64,000 nt of DNA from Pseudomonadota bacterium (GTDB lineage: Bacteria; Pseudomonadota; Gammaproteobacteria; Steroidobacterales; Steroidobacteraceae). Positions within the stretch are counted from its first letter, which is position 1. Every line of letters starts with the position of its first letter. Shown here piece after piece: positions 8,332 through 17,652 of this stretch. The notes beneath the pieces were generated by a model that was not told where the DNA came from, did not search any database, and saw only the letters and a program-made list of their open reading frames with translations. The position numbers and the translations under genes were made by a program. The stretch is taken from positions 186,001 through 250,000 of the forward strand of contig JAFEDT010000018.1 of NCBI GenBank assembly GCA_018241445.1, written 5' to 3'.

Positions 8332-10062
8332 ATGCTCAGTCTTGAACAAATCCCGCTGCTCGCGGGGATGTCCCAGGAAACTCTTCGCTGGCTCCAGACG
8401 GTCGTCGGCAAGCGCTGTTTCGATCCCGGGGAACCGTTGGTGAGGGCAGGGGAGCCGGGCGAGTGCATCTATCTGATTGCCGATGGCGCTGCCCGGGTGG
8501 ACCTCCCGGATGCGGGGCCGGGACGCCGACGTGCCGCCTTCCTTGGCCCGGGAGAGTCCATCGGCGAGATTTCGATGCTCACAGGCCTTCCGATCTCCGC
8601 AACAGCCGTTGCGATCCGGCGGGTCGCCGCGTTCGCGCTCACCGCCCGCGATTTTTCCGAGCTGATCTCCAGGGAGCCGGCTTTCCACCGCTCACTCTCG
8701 ATGCTCCTGGCGGAGCGGCTTCGCGCCAGGACTGGGCCGGGATTGCATTCGGGTCGGCCGACGGTCATTGCCTGGGTGGATACGCTGGGGTCTGGCGCGA
8801 GCCGGGCGCTTGGTGACCGGGTCGGTGAGTGCATTCAGCGCCTCGTTCCGGCGTCCAGGGTGCGCCAGGTGGACAGCACCACGTTCGTGCACTCCGACGG
8901 ACAATCCTTTGTCCAGTCACACCATTCCGCGAGTGCGGAAGAGTGCTTCCTGCTTTTGCGCACCGGTGTTGAAACTGCCCCAACGGTTCTTGCAGCCCTC
9001 GAGCTGGGTGACCTAGCGTTCATCGTGACCGATGTGCCGGGCGCCTTGCAGGTGCATCGAAAGTTGCCCGAGCCGCTTGTCGAGCAGGAGCTGGTCATCA
9101 TGGGAGAGCGCGAGCGGGTCCTTGCCGGGCTGCCGCGGTGGCCATTTGTCGCGCCAGAGGTCGAAACCGGTGTGGAGTCACCCGAGGGCTCCCAGGTTGC
9201 CGAAGCCATCGCGCGACATGCCACCAACCGGACCGTCGGGGTTGCCATGAGCGTGGGTGCCGCGGCGGGATTGGCGCATTTCGGTGCGCTCGAGGTGCTG
9301 CAACGTGCCGGCCTGCCCCTGGACTACCTGTGTGGGTCCAGCATGGGGGGCGTCGCCGCGCTGATGGTGGCCAGGCAGGGCGACGCGCGGGCCGCTTGCA
9401 AGGAGGCGAAGGAGATGATCGGCTCGAATGCTGCGGTAAGAGACCTCGCTTGGCTGCCGCGGTCGGCGCTGTATTCCGGGGAGAGAATCAGGCGCATGAC
9501 CCAGCAGGTTTTCCAGGATCAGTCCTTTCCCCACCTGCACCGCCCCGCGGCGGTCGTGGCTGCGGACGTGGTGGCCAACCGCAGGGTCGTCATCGACAGC
9601 GGGGTGGTGTCGCGAGCGCTTCAGGCCACCATTGCCATTCCAGGCCTCTTTCCTCCGGTGCGCGTGGGGGACCAGGTATTGGTCGATGGAGGGATCGTCT
9701 CCTGCATTCCAGCCGACCTGCTCACCTGGCGCCGATGCGGCTACCGCGTCGCGATAACAGTGCGCCCGGAGCTGGCGTTTCTGCCGGGTGAAGAGCACCA
9801 GGCAGCGGTCAAGCTTGAGTCAGAGATGTCCCGGGTTTTCGGGCTACGGTCGGTGGTGACCGCCTCATGGCGTTTGTTGGGCTGGTGGGACGTGGAGCAA
9901 CAGGCGCACGGCGCGGATGCGGTGATCAGGATCACTACGCCGCGAGGCGCTGGTTTCAACTTCGACGCGGCGGAGCGACTCGTCGAGTTGGGGCAGGGGG
10001 CGGCCACTGAGCAGCTCGATGCGTTGAAAAGCGGATGGAGCCGCGTCTTGCGAGGGGTATAG
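8332..10062 (+). CDS. Patatin-like phospholipase with N-terminal cyclic nucleotide-binding domain
   Basis: A 576-residue protein with the layout of bacterial relatives of neuropathy target esterase. A cNMP-binding domain (about 1-125) precedes a degenerate P-loop-like middle region (about 142-290) and a patatin hydrolase domain (about 300-510). The catalytic dyad is Ser337 in GSSMGG and Asp452 in VDGG. Two departures are visible. The usual GGGxRG oxyanion loop is SVGAAAG. The cNMP cassette keeps Glu79 but has Ile88 where the phosphate-binding Arg is expected. It would cleave lysophospholipids or phospholipids, freeing fatty acids. It is transcribed divergently from the desaturase operon. No clear Shine-Dalgarno precedes the ATG. 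Confidence 0.85.
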   Translation: MLSLEQIPLLAGMSQETLRWLQTVVGKRCFDPGEPLVRAGEPGECIYLIADGAARVDLPDAGPGRRRAAFLGPGESIGEISMLTGLPISATAVAIRRVAAFALTARDFSELISREPAFHRSLSMLLAERLRARTGPGLHSGRPTVIAWVDTLGSGASRALGDRVGECIQRLVPASRVRQVDSTTFVHSDGQSFVQSHHSASAEECFLLLRTGVETAPTVLAALELGDLAFIVTDVPGALQVHRKLPEPLVEQELVIMGERERVLAGLPRWPFVAPEVETGVESPEGSQVAEAIARHATNRTVGVAMSVGAAAGLAHFGALEVLQRAGLPLDYLCGSSMGGVAALMVARQGDARAACKEAKEMIGSNAAVRDLAWLPRSALYSGERIRRMTQQVFQDQSFPHLHRPAAVVAADVVANRRVVIDSGVVSRALQATIAIPGLFPPVRVGDQVLVDGGIVSCIPADLLTWRRCGYRVAITVRPELAFLPGEEHQAAVKLESEMSRVFGLRSVVTASWRLLGWWDVEQQAHGADAVIRITTPRGAGFNFDAAERLVELGQGAATEQLDALKSGWSRVLRGV

Positions 10063-10253
10063 GTATCGCCACTGAACGCTTGAGAATTTGTATGATGCCG
10101 TTGGACATCCTGGCGCGCTGAAAACAAGATGATCGCCGAAAACCGTCCGCCGGTCGCGTCGCGGAACTCTGAAGATCGAGGTTGCGTTACGGCTCCATCT
10201 GCGAAACTTGGCGCCGCGCGACTGCTGGACAAGAAGGGGCAAGGTCTATCCCG

Positions 10254-12320
10254 ATGAAGAGGCGTTCCGCGAACGAGCGGGCTGTAGTTACTGTGTTGTT
10301 CACCGATATCGTGGGTTCAACCGAGCACGCAGCAACGCTGGGCGACCGTCGGTGGAAGGAACTGCTCCTGCAGCACCACACGCTCGTCCGGGAGCAGCTC
10401 AAGCGATTCGGCGGGCACGAGATAGATACCGCGGGAGACGGCTTTCTCGCGAGCTTCGAGGCGCCCGAGAGAGCAGTGCGCTGCGGTTTGGCGGTGAGCC
10501 GTGCGGTGAAACCTCTTGGTATCGACATCCGAGCCGGGGTTCACACCGGAGAGCTGGAGGTCATTGGCGAGAAGGTCGGCGGGATCGGGCTGCATACCGG
10601 AGCGCGGGTTGCGGGAATCGCCGGTCCCGGGGAAGTGCTCGTATCCAGCACCGTAAAGGATCTGGTCGCCGGCTCAGGGCTGCACTTCCAGGATCGCGGC
10701 GTGCATGCGCTGAAAGGGATTCCTGGAGAGTGGCACCTGTTCTTGAGCGAGGATACCGGGGATGAGCCGGTCCCGGAGGACGTTGGAGGAAGGTCCCAAG
10801 GGACTCGAAGGGTGGCTTGGGCGATGGGTGCGGTGCTCGTCGCAGGGGTGCTGGCATACCTCGGGGCCACCAAGTTCCGCAGTCCCCTATCGGGCATGTC
10901 CTCGCACTCGTCCCCCGTCTCCGCGGTAGAAGCCGCGGGTCGGGTTGGCACGGTCCCGACGTCGTTGACTGCCTCGCCACACTCCATCGCGGTGCTGCCC
11001 TTCATCGACCTGAGTGAGAAGCACGATCAGGAATATTTTGCTGAGGGCATGGCAGAGGAGATCCTGAATCTGCTCGCCAAAACCCCCAATCTGCAAGTCA
11101 TTGGGCGTACCTCATCGTTTCAGTTCAAGGGGAAGCCCGACGATCTGAGAAAGATCGGCGCCATACTCGGCAGCGCCTACATTCTGGAGGGCAGTGTACG
11201 ACGCTCCGGGGATCACTCACGCGTGACCGCTCAGCTCATTGACTCGCGGGATGGCACGCATCGCTGGTCTGAGACTTACGACCAGAAGATTACCGATGCC
11301 ATTGCGGTGCAAGACGAGATCGCAAGTGGCGTTGCCCGCGCGCTGCAAGTCGAGGTGCTCCCTCCAGTGCGCATTCGCCCACAGTCGAACGAAGCCTATG
11401 ACCATTTTCTGCGAGGCCTTCATTTCGGAGACCAATTTGACGAGCGTGGCTTCGGGGCGGCCCGGGCCGAATTTCAGCAGGCGCTGAACCTGGACCCTTC
11501 TTTCGCGCCGGCTGCTGAGCGGCTCGCCTTAGTACTCTATGGCATCGCGCAATGGGGCTTTGAGCCTTCTGACAAAGCCTATCCAGAGGCGCGGGCGGCG
11601 GCTAAACGGGCCTTGGAACTGGATCCGAAGTCTGTCATTTCTCATGTAGTGCTCGCCTATGTGGAAAGCGAGTACGACTGGAATTGGCTGGCGGCTGAGC
11701 GGGAGACGCAGTTCGCGCTCTCTTTAGGGCCGAATGAGCCTCACGCGCTTGACGAAATGGGGCGAATACTGGCCGCGACAGGAAAGCGGGACGAGGGGTT
11801 GCGTTTTCTCGATGCAGCACTGGCTGCCGATCCGCTGAATGCCGGTCTGCACATGGTTCGTTTATGGATTTGCCTGAGGATAGGCCGGTTTGCGGAGGCG
11901 GAAGTAGGCGGCCGAAGAGCCCTCGAAATAGCACCGACGTACGCCTACGGTCATCTATATCTTGCGGAGGCGCTCGTAGCGCAAGGCAAGAGCGATGCCG
12001 CGCTCGCGGAACTCCAGAAGGAAGGTGTCACGGTAGCGAGAGACACCGGGGTCGTGATCGCGTATCAGGCACTGCAGCGTCGAAAGGACGCGATGATGGC
12101 CCTTGAGCAGTTAAGAAAAGACGCGGACCCGTGGTTCTACGGACTCGCAGTGGCCAGCGCGGCAGTAGGGAAGACCGATGAGGCCTTCTCGTGGCTGGAG
12201 AAGTCAGTCCAGGCGAAGGAATCTGATCTTATCTTTATCAAAGGGGATCCATTTCTGAAGAGCCTGGAGAGAGAGCCACGGTATGCGGCGCTTTTGCGTA
12301 AGTTGAACTTACCGATTTGA
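10254..12320 (+). CDS. Class III adenylate/guanylate cyclase with TolB-like and TPR regions
   Basis: A 688-residue protein from the ATG at 10254 (AAGG lies 9 bases upstream); an in-frame ATG at 10182 has no support. Residues 10-175 form a class III cyclase homology domain with metal-binding Asp18 (FTDIVGST) and Asp62 (DTAGDG). A single transmembrane helix covers about 186-206. A TolB/FlgO-like domain follows (about 240-370, beginning SIAVLPFIDLS), then TPR-type helices to the end. It would make cAMP (or cGMP) in the cytoplasm under control of the C-terminal sensor part. It sits among three genes with cNMP-binding domains, so it is the natural second-messenger source for the island. Nucleotide specificity was not determined. 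Confidence 0.87.
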   Translation: MKRRSANERAVVTVLFTDIVGSTEHAATLGDRRWKELLLQHHTLVREQLKRFGGHEIDTAGDGFLASFEAPERAVRCGLAVSRAVKPLGIDIRAGVHTGELEVIGEKVGGIGLHTGARVAGIAGPGEVLVSSTVKDLVAGSGLHFQDRGVHALKGIPGEWHLFLSEDTGDEPVPEDVGGRSQGTRRVAWAMGAVLVAGVLAYLGATKFRSPLSGMSSHSSPVSAVEAAGRVGTVPTSLTASPHSIAVLPFIDLSEKHDQEYFAEGMAEEILNLLAKTPNLQVIGRTSSFQFKGKPDDLRKIGAILGSAYILEGSVRRSGDHSRVTAQLIDSRDGTHRWSETYDQKITDAIAVQDEIASGVARALQVEVLPPVRIRPQSNEAYDHFLRGLHFGDQFDERGFGAARAEFQQALNLDPSFAPAAERLALVLYGIAQWGFEPSDKAYPEARAAAKRALELDPKSVISHVVLAYVESEYDWNWLAAERETQFALSLGPNEPHALDEMGRILAATGKRDEGLRFLDAALAADPLNAGLHMVRLWICLRIGRFAEAEVGGRRALEIAPTYAYGHLYLAEALVAQGKSDAALAELQKEGVTVARDTGVVIAYQALQRRKDAMMALEQLRKDADPWFYGLAVASAAVGKTDEAFSWLEKSVQAKESDLIFIKGDPFLKSLEREPRYAALLRKLNLPI

Positions 12321-12629
12321 TGGATCCGTGGATCCTGGGGTTGCCAGGGGGCTTGTCGGGGACCGCGAGGTTCATCCTCGATGCGCTTACATTTTGCGTG
12401 CACTGTAGAGCAGGGCGCGCAGAGAAACGTCCGCGGCCGCTGGCTAACATACTAGGAATTGCGGTTGACGAGGCGTATTGTATTCACAACAACAAGAACG
12501 AGACTCTTGGAAATGACACCTCGCCTGTGTCTTCCCTCGATGGTGTTGGCAATCTTGGCCATGCATTTTTTTATGATCGGCACACATGACTCCCTTCGGT
12601 CTGATGACCCGGCGCTATAGGCGGCGCGC
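12321..12629. other. 309-base intergenic region, nothing supported
   Basis: Two GGATCC words lie near 12320-12335, but there is no credible terminator, promoter pair, RNA or small gene. Confidence 0.4.
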
Positions 12630-13661
12630 ATGCCAGACAGGAGATTGATACGAGTATTGTCCATTGATGGTGGCGGCGTCCGCGGTCTCATCCCCGCCAC
12701 CATTCTCAGTCATTTGGAGCAGGAATTGGGCGCTCGCTGCAGCGACCTTTTCGACTTGATCGCCGGTACATCTACGGGCGGAATTATCGCGCTGGGTCTT
12801 ACAAAGCCGGCCCGTCCGGGCTCACCTGCGCTCAGTGCGGCTGATCTCGTGGACTTCTACAGGAGTGATTCAAAGCGCATCTTTGGCGAAAAAACAGGAG
12901 TGGCGCTGGATCTCCTTAGGCCGCGGTATAACATGGGGCCGATTCGCAGAGTGCTGCGCGAAAAGTTCAGAAAAGTGGAATTGAAGGATGCCGTAACAGA
13001 CGTTGTGATCACGGCATACAATCTCAGCACGCGAAGTCCGTTCACATTCCGAAGTTGGCATGCTCAGACCCAACGCGATAGAAACTTCCGGATGTGCGAT
13101 GTTGCACGGGCTACGTCGGCGGCGCCGACCTTCTTCCCGCCGGCAAACATCTCTCCTGTTGGGCTCGCGCGCACTCATCGCGCACAGTTCGTTGATGGTG
13201 GTGTATATGCGAACAATCCCGGTGCTCGGGCGCTTGTGGAGGCTATCGCACGCTTTACGGGACCTGGGGAGCTATTTTCGAAAGTGCAGATCATGCTGGT
13301 CTCGCTTGGTACGGGCTCCCTGCTAAGAGACTATCCGTATAAGGAAACGCGAAAGTGGGGGTTGGCCAAATGGGCGCGTCCCTTGCTAGATATTGTATTC
13401 GATGGGGTTAGCGATCATGTCGATCAGCAACTAACGGTGCTGCTGGATCACACGCAAGGCCTGGGAAGCCTGTATAGGTTCCAGGCCGATCTAACAGAAG
13501 CCAGTGACGACATGGACAACACCGATCCGGTGAACCTTCAGAGGTTACACGACACCGCGCTGCGGATTCTGGATCGCAATCAGCGGGAGTTTCGCGAAGT
13601 CTGTGAGCGCTTGGCGCGGCATCGATCGGTATCTATTGCCCAGAACGTGGTCGCACACTGA
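12630..13661 (+). CDS. Patatin-like phospholipase (CapV/Pat17-type, stand-alone)
   Basis: A 343-residue cytosolic patatin. Unlike the first patatin it has all canonical elements: the oxyanion loop GGGVRG at residues 14-19, Ser48 in GTSTG and Asp189 in VDGG followed by VYANNP. It carries no regulatory domain. Patatins of this type hydrolyse membrane phospholipids. Close relatives (CapV) act as effectors in CBASS defence, but no CD-NTase gene is present here, so a lipid-metabolic role is preferred. It lies 309 bases after the cyclase and 65 bases before the phospholipase-C-like gene. Confidence 0.87.
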   Translation: MPDRRLIRVLSIDGGGVRGLIPATILSHLEQELGARCSDLFDLIAGTSTGGIIALGLTKPARPGSPALSAADLVDFYRSDSKRIFGEKTGVALDLLRPRYNMGPIRRVLREKFRKVELKDAVTDVVITAYNLSTRSPFTFRSWHAQTQRDRNFRMCDVARATSAAPTFFPPANISPVGLARTHRAQFVDGGVYANNPGARALVEAIARFTGPGELFSKVQIMLVSLGTGSLLRDYPYKETRKWGLAKWARPLLDIVFDGVSDHVDQQLTVLLDHTQGLGSLYRFQADLTEASDDMDNTDPVNLQRLHDTALRILDRNQREFREVCERLARHRSVSIAQNVVAH

Positions 13662-13726
13662 TCCCAGTGCCAAGAGGGCCGCATAGCCGGCCTTCGCAGT
13701 GGACCGGAATTTCGAGGAGATGCCAT

Positions 13727-15271
13727 ATGGCCATCGAACATATCCTGGTGCTGATGCTCGAGAACCGCTCGTTCAACCACATGCTTACCTACTCGGGCAT
13801 TGCGGGCTTGGCGGGGAATTCGCCGCTGAAGTCCAATCCGGGCCCCAACGGAAGCTTCGTGGCTATGAGTTCTACAGCACCCGATCGGGCGCGTTCAGAC
13901 CCGGGGCACGAGTTCGAAGACGTCGACTGGCAGATCTATCGATCGCCCCGAGGCGTTTCAGCCGGTGCGAACGCTACGCGGCCGATTACTCTTACCGGCT
14001 TTGTGGACAGAAGCGGCCCATCGGCCATGGAGTGCGCATCCCCTGCACGGATACCGGCTTTCACGCATCTCGCGCGCGAGTTCCTGGTTTGTGACCACTG
14101 GTTCTCGTCGCTCCCCGGACCCACCTGGCCCAATCGCTTCTTCGTGCATGCGGGATCGTCGGGGGGGCTGGCGAATAGCCCGGGTGACCTGACGACAATC
14201 GGTTCCATGACCTTCTCCGATCTCGGGTTCTCCTTCGAGCACGGGACGTTGTTCGATGCGCTGGAGCGCGAGGGGCGCAGCTGGAGGGTTTATCATGGGG
14301 ATCACTTTCCCCAAGTGTGTGCCATCGACACCTTGCCTTCGGTATTCGTCACAAGTCCTGGCCAGTTCCGATCGCAGAGTGAGTTCGTTGCAGATGCCAA
14401 CAGCGGCGATTTGCCCCATTACACCTTCATCGAACCTGATTACAGCATCCTCTCGAGCTTTCGCCTCGGGAACAGTCAGCACCCTTCGGGCACTCTTGCT
14501 TCCGGCGACGCGCTGATCGCTTCGGTGACCCAGGCGCTGATGAACTCACCGCTCTGGGAGGAATCGCTGCTCTTCATCCTGTATGACGAGCACGGAGGCT
14601 TCTACGACCAGATGGAGCCACCTATGGCCCCGCCGCCGGCTGATTTGCCGCTGAATTCCGGTAAGGCGAAGAACGTGCCCACTCCGGAATACCGTTTCGA
14701 CACCTACGGAATCCGTATCCCAGCGGTTGTCGTATCGCCCTGGGTACCTGCTGGAAAAATCGTGCCCGACGTCCTGGATCACGCTTCCGTGATTCGCACC
14801 GTGTTCGATGTGTTCGCGATGAAGGGACACCTGACCGAGCGGGACCGGACTGCAGGGTCGCTTAAGAAGTATTTCCTCGCAGCGCCGCGGACCGTGGTAC
14901 CCCTGGAATTACCGCAGGCCCCGTCGGTTGAGGCGACCCCTGACGGTCTGGATGGGACCGTCGATACCCCCAGATCATCCGCAATGGAGCTGCCCTACGA
15001 TGAGGGCGCACTGGCGGGCTTTACCCGCATCGCCGCTTCTGTCGACCACGCACTCAACCAGTACCGCACGGGCATGGACGCCTCGAAATTGGACTCAATT
15101 GCTCGGGAAGGGCGGGATCTTACCGAGCCACTCAATCTTCCCGTCACTACGGATCCTCAGGCGCAGCGAAACTACATTGCGAAGGTTGCAGCCAAGGTAT
15201 CTATCCATCGCCTGAAAGAGCTGACCCCCATGGCAGGTTCTTCTTCGTCAGCAGAGTTTGACGAGCGCTGA
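13727..15271 (+). CDS. Phosphoesterase family protein (phospholipase C/acid phosphatase type)
   Basis: A 514-residue member of the AcpA/PlcN phosphoesterase family. The family motifs ENRSFNHML (about residues 14-22), LPGPTWPNRFF and YDEHGGFYD are all present. These enzymes cleave phosphodiester headgroups from phospholipids or act as phosphatases. The start ATG at 13727 has a strong GAGGAG site 7 bases upstream. No signal peptide or Tat motif is seen, although many relatives are exported; either the protein is cytoplasmic or its export signal is missing. With the two patatins it makes a trio of phospholipid-degrading enzymes. Confidence 0.85.
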   Translation: MAIEHILVLMLENRSFNHMLTYSGIAGLAGNSPLKSNPGPNGSFVAMSSTAPDRARSDPGHEFEDVDWQIYRSPRGVSAGANATRPITLTGFVDRSGPSAMECASPARIPAFTHLAREFLVCDHWFSSLPGPTWPNRFFVHAGSSGGLANSPGDLTTIGSMTFSDLGFSFEHGTLFDALEREGRSWRVYHGDHFPQVCAIDTLPSVFVTSPGQFRSQSEFVADANSGDLPHYTFIEPDYSILSSFRLGNSQHPSGTLASGDALIASVTQALMNSPLWEESLLFILYDEHGGFYDQMEPPMAPPPADLPLNSGKAKNVPTPEYRFDTYGIRIPAVVVSPWVPAGKIVPDVLDHASVIRTVFDVFAMKGHLTERDRTAGSLKKYFLAAPRTVVPLELPQAPSVEATPDGLDGTVDTPRSSAMELPYDEGALAGFTRIAASVDHALNQYRTGMDASKLDSIAREGRDLTEPLNLPVTTDPQAQRNYIAKVAAKVSIHRLKELTPMAGSSSSAEFDER

Positions 15272-15445
15272 AGGACGAATACTTGTTCCCGTCCGGAAGG
15301 GCAGAAGAACTTGAACCACCGCGCGATTCCGCCTCCGCCCCTCCGCCTCCCTCACCCACGAGCGCCCAGGAGCTGGAGCGGAAGACGCGAATCGGGGTGG
15401 CAGCGTCGACTGTTCCTGGGATCTGGAGCAGGCGCTGAAAACGTT

Positions 15446-16090
15446 TCAGGGAGACTGCTGTGGCTGCGCCGGCGCAGTCGGCTTGGCTGGAGTTGATGGG
15501 CCTCCAGGGGGGAGAGGTGGCTTTGGCGGATCGGGGGATGCAGGGGGATTGGCTGCACTCTTGGCCGAATTCGATACACCATCTGATTTCTTCTGCTCGA
15601 CGATGCCCGCAATGTAGGGGATTTCCAGACGAATCAGATCCGCAGCCTTCTCCCGAAGATCTCGGCTGGATTCTGCGTAGTGCGTTTGGTCCACTGCGCC
15701 GTTCATATATGCGAGGCATAGGGAGAACATGCCATCACGATAGAACTGAACGCCTTGTGTACGAGTGAACAGAGACTGCACGGCGGACTGCAGGGCCTGT
15801 GCGAAATTTGCATCTGCTTCAGCACCAGTCTTCTTCGCGGACAATGCAGCGGAGAGATTGTAGGAAAGATTTTCGCCGGCGTCTGGGGAAGGTTCGGCGC
15901 AGACACGGTCGTTCGTTACATTCATTAGAACGACACGGCGTTCTGGAGTTGTCGCAAACTGCACGTAGTGATGCTTTCCTTCATCACCCTTTACTCGATC
16001 GTCTAGGACGGGATGCCCCTGAGGAGGTGTGAACAATGCACACCCAGACACCAGCAACGAAATGTGCATTAGAGCGAGAGTGTGCCTCAT
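15446..16090 (-). CDS. Hypothetical lipoprotein with Pro-rich tail
   Basis: A 214-residue protein of unrecognised family. The N-terminus is a short lipoprotein signal with a lipobox LVSGC (Cys17), so it should be lipid-anchored. Residues about 30-165 form a mixed helical region with no known motif. The last 40 residues are rich in Pro, Ala and Gly. It converges on the phosphoesterase gene (174-base gap) and lies alone on its strand. The reading frame and lipobox are good evidence that the gene is real; no function is offered. Confidence 0.65.
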   Translation of the reverse strand: MRHTLALMHISLLVSGCALFTPPQGHPVLDDRVKGDEGKHHYVQFATTPERRVVLMNVTNDRVCAEPSPDAGENLSYNLSAALSAKKTGAEADANFAQALQSAVQSLFTRTQGVQFYRDGMFSLCLAYMNGAVDQTHYAESSRDLREKAADLIRLEIPYIAGIVEQKKSDGVSNSAKSAANPPASPDPPKPPLPPGGPSTPAKPTAPAQPQQSP

Positions 16091-16489
16091 TTGTTGTTTC
16101 CTTACTCTTGTAGAGGATCCCCTAGAACCGCCGTACCGGACCGGAATTGTTCGTGCGCGCCTCTTTATGGCGGCGCTTCTTTATCCTTCAGCATTCCATT
16201 TGGCCAGCCGCCGATTCCCGACCGACCAGAGCCGTGTTTGGAGACCTGTTCGGTGACACGGACGGCTTCCCAGATGTCAGCCCACTATACATAACACTTG
16301 AACAAAATCCCAGACACTACTTGGCTGTAGCTCGATGCGGCGCCCCCTGCGGCATTCCGGGCGGGATGTGCTACTCGATCACTTCGATCAGGCACCTTTG
16401 ACTTCATCTTGACATTGGGGATATCTAAGCCTCCTCAAGACTAACTCCTAGCGCCCGGAAGGATACGGTGGAGACTCTAGATGCCGCGG
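16091..16489. other. 399-base intergenic region
   Basis: It lies between the lipoprotein start and the end of the second acyltransferase gene, both on the minus strand. It should contain the lipoprotein promoter, but I find no clear -35/-10 pair, terminator hairpin or credible gene. Composition is mixed and lower in GC than the window flanks. Confidence 0.4.
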
Positions 16490-17602
16490 TCAGGACACTG
16501 AAGCCTCCCGCATCTCAATCCGCTCCGACAATAGCCGGCAGAGGTTGAACAGAAGCTTGCTCGCGACCGCGGGTTCTCCCTTCACCAGCTTCAACAGGGA
16601 GGAGCGATCAATGAACGCCACTTCCAGGGGGGACTGTGCGACAACGTCAGCGGATCGAGGGCGCTCCGTAATGACAGCCATCTCGCCGAACACGTCCCCG
16701 CGACCCATCGTCCCCAAGACCTGTGCGCGCCCGTTCTCAAGATGCCGACGGACTTCCGCTATCCCCTCAAGGATCAGGAACATTTCCTCCCCAAGCTGCC
16801 CCTGCTGAACGATACGTGTCTGTGCCGGAACTTCGAGATGAGTTGCAGTCGAAAGAAAGGTCGCGATCTCGGTCGGCTCAAGTCCATCGAAAAGACTGAT
16901 TGAAGCGTCATTGATCTTGCGTTCGAGCACCTCGGCAAAGGCAGAGGGGCCAATCGTTACTGGCGATATGAAATGTTGATATTGGGGGAACGTGTCGACA
17001 AACCACTTTCCATGAGATGAGTCGATCGGAAAGTCATTGGCCAGCGACGTAAAAGGCGATCCAATCCCTTGCAGATGAGGAATATCGTCAGTCACCAGCA
17101 CCATAGGCACCTGGAACCCGAGTCCCGGAGCCTCGTAATAGGCGCAGTAGCGACGGTAGCCCATCATCTCGTAAAAGCGCACCAGGTGTGGATTGCAGGA
17201 GATGAAGTCGAAGCGCGAGCCAGCGGATCGTCCCAACTGATACGCAAATCGAATCAGGTCCAGGAGACCACGGCTGCCGCGATACGCCGGTAACATCAGC
17301 AATCGGCCGGAAAACGCGAAGTGGGACGCAGGGAATTGCGCAAACTTTTCAAGAGCAAGATTTACGTGCCAGGCGGGCGGCACATGCTCGAGTCCATGGA
17401 GAAACCGCATTGACCCGATAATCTGCCCGTCGCGCTCGAGACATAGGTGGGTCGCGTGTTCGTCGACAGGATCGATGAGCATGCGGCCTTCGTGATCCGC
17501 AATATTGCGATATTTCTTCTGTTCCGAGACAAAGACATCGTAGCGGAACCGATACAGCGATTTCCTGACATCGTCGGTATCGGCAACGTAGGTCTTGAAC
17601 AC
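16490..17602 (-). CDS. GNAT/LuxI-like acyltransferase fused to a cyclic nucleotide-binding domain (copy 2)
   Basis: A 370-residue paralogue of the 3785-4948 gene with the same order: an N-terminal N-acyl-synthase-like GNAT domain (FRYDVFVSEQKK, then a RFLHG strand) and a C-terminal CAP-type domain. The cassette keeps Glu307 (FGEMAV) and Arg316 (RPRSAD), so ligand binding is expected. It contains a Met- and Pro-rich central strand (VPMVLV) at the place where copy 1 has VVPMVML. It lies 50 bases downstream of an HDO gene, repeating the HDO-acyltransferase pair of the large operon. The two copies are well diverged, so the duplication is old or they arrived separately. Confidence 0.75.
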   Translation of the reverse strand: MFKTYVADTDDVRKSLYRFRYDVFVSEQKKYRNIADHEGRMLIDPVDEHATHLCLERDGQIIGSMRFLHGLEHVPPAWHVNLALEKFAQFPASHFAFSGRLLMLPAYRGSRGLLDLIRFAYQLGRSAGSRFDFISCNPHLVRFYEMMGYRRYCAYYEAPGLGFQVPMVLVTDDIPHLQGIGSPFTSLANDFPIDSSHGKWFVDTFPQYQHFISPVTIGPSAFAEVLERKINDASISLFDGLEPTEIATFLSTATHLEVPAQTRIVQQGQLGEEMFLILEGIAEVRRHLENGRAQVLGTMGRGDVFGEMAVITERPRSADVVAQSPLEVAFIDRSSLLKLVKGEPAVASKLLFNLCRLLSERIEMREASVS

Positions 17603-17652
17603 TTCAAAGATCCTGGTTCAGGCCGCAAGCCACGTCGTTCGGCCAAGCCGGG

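Noticed and set aside
12630..13661. CBASS system with a CapV effector
   Set aside because: The patatin resembles CapV, but no CD-NTase, Cap2/Cap3 or HORMA/TRIP13 gene is present nearby; the only cyclase is a class III TPR type.
16147..16401. Small plus-strand open frame of 84 codons in the 16.1-16.5 kb gap
   Set aside because: It has no ribosome site, an irregular composition and no recognisable motif.
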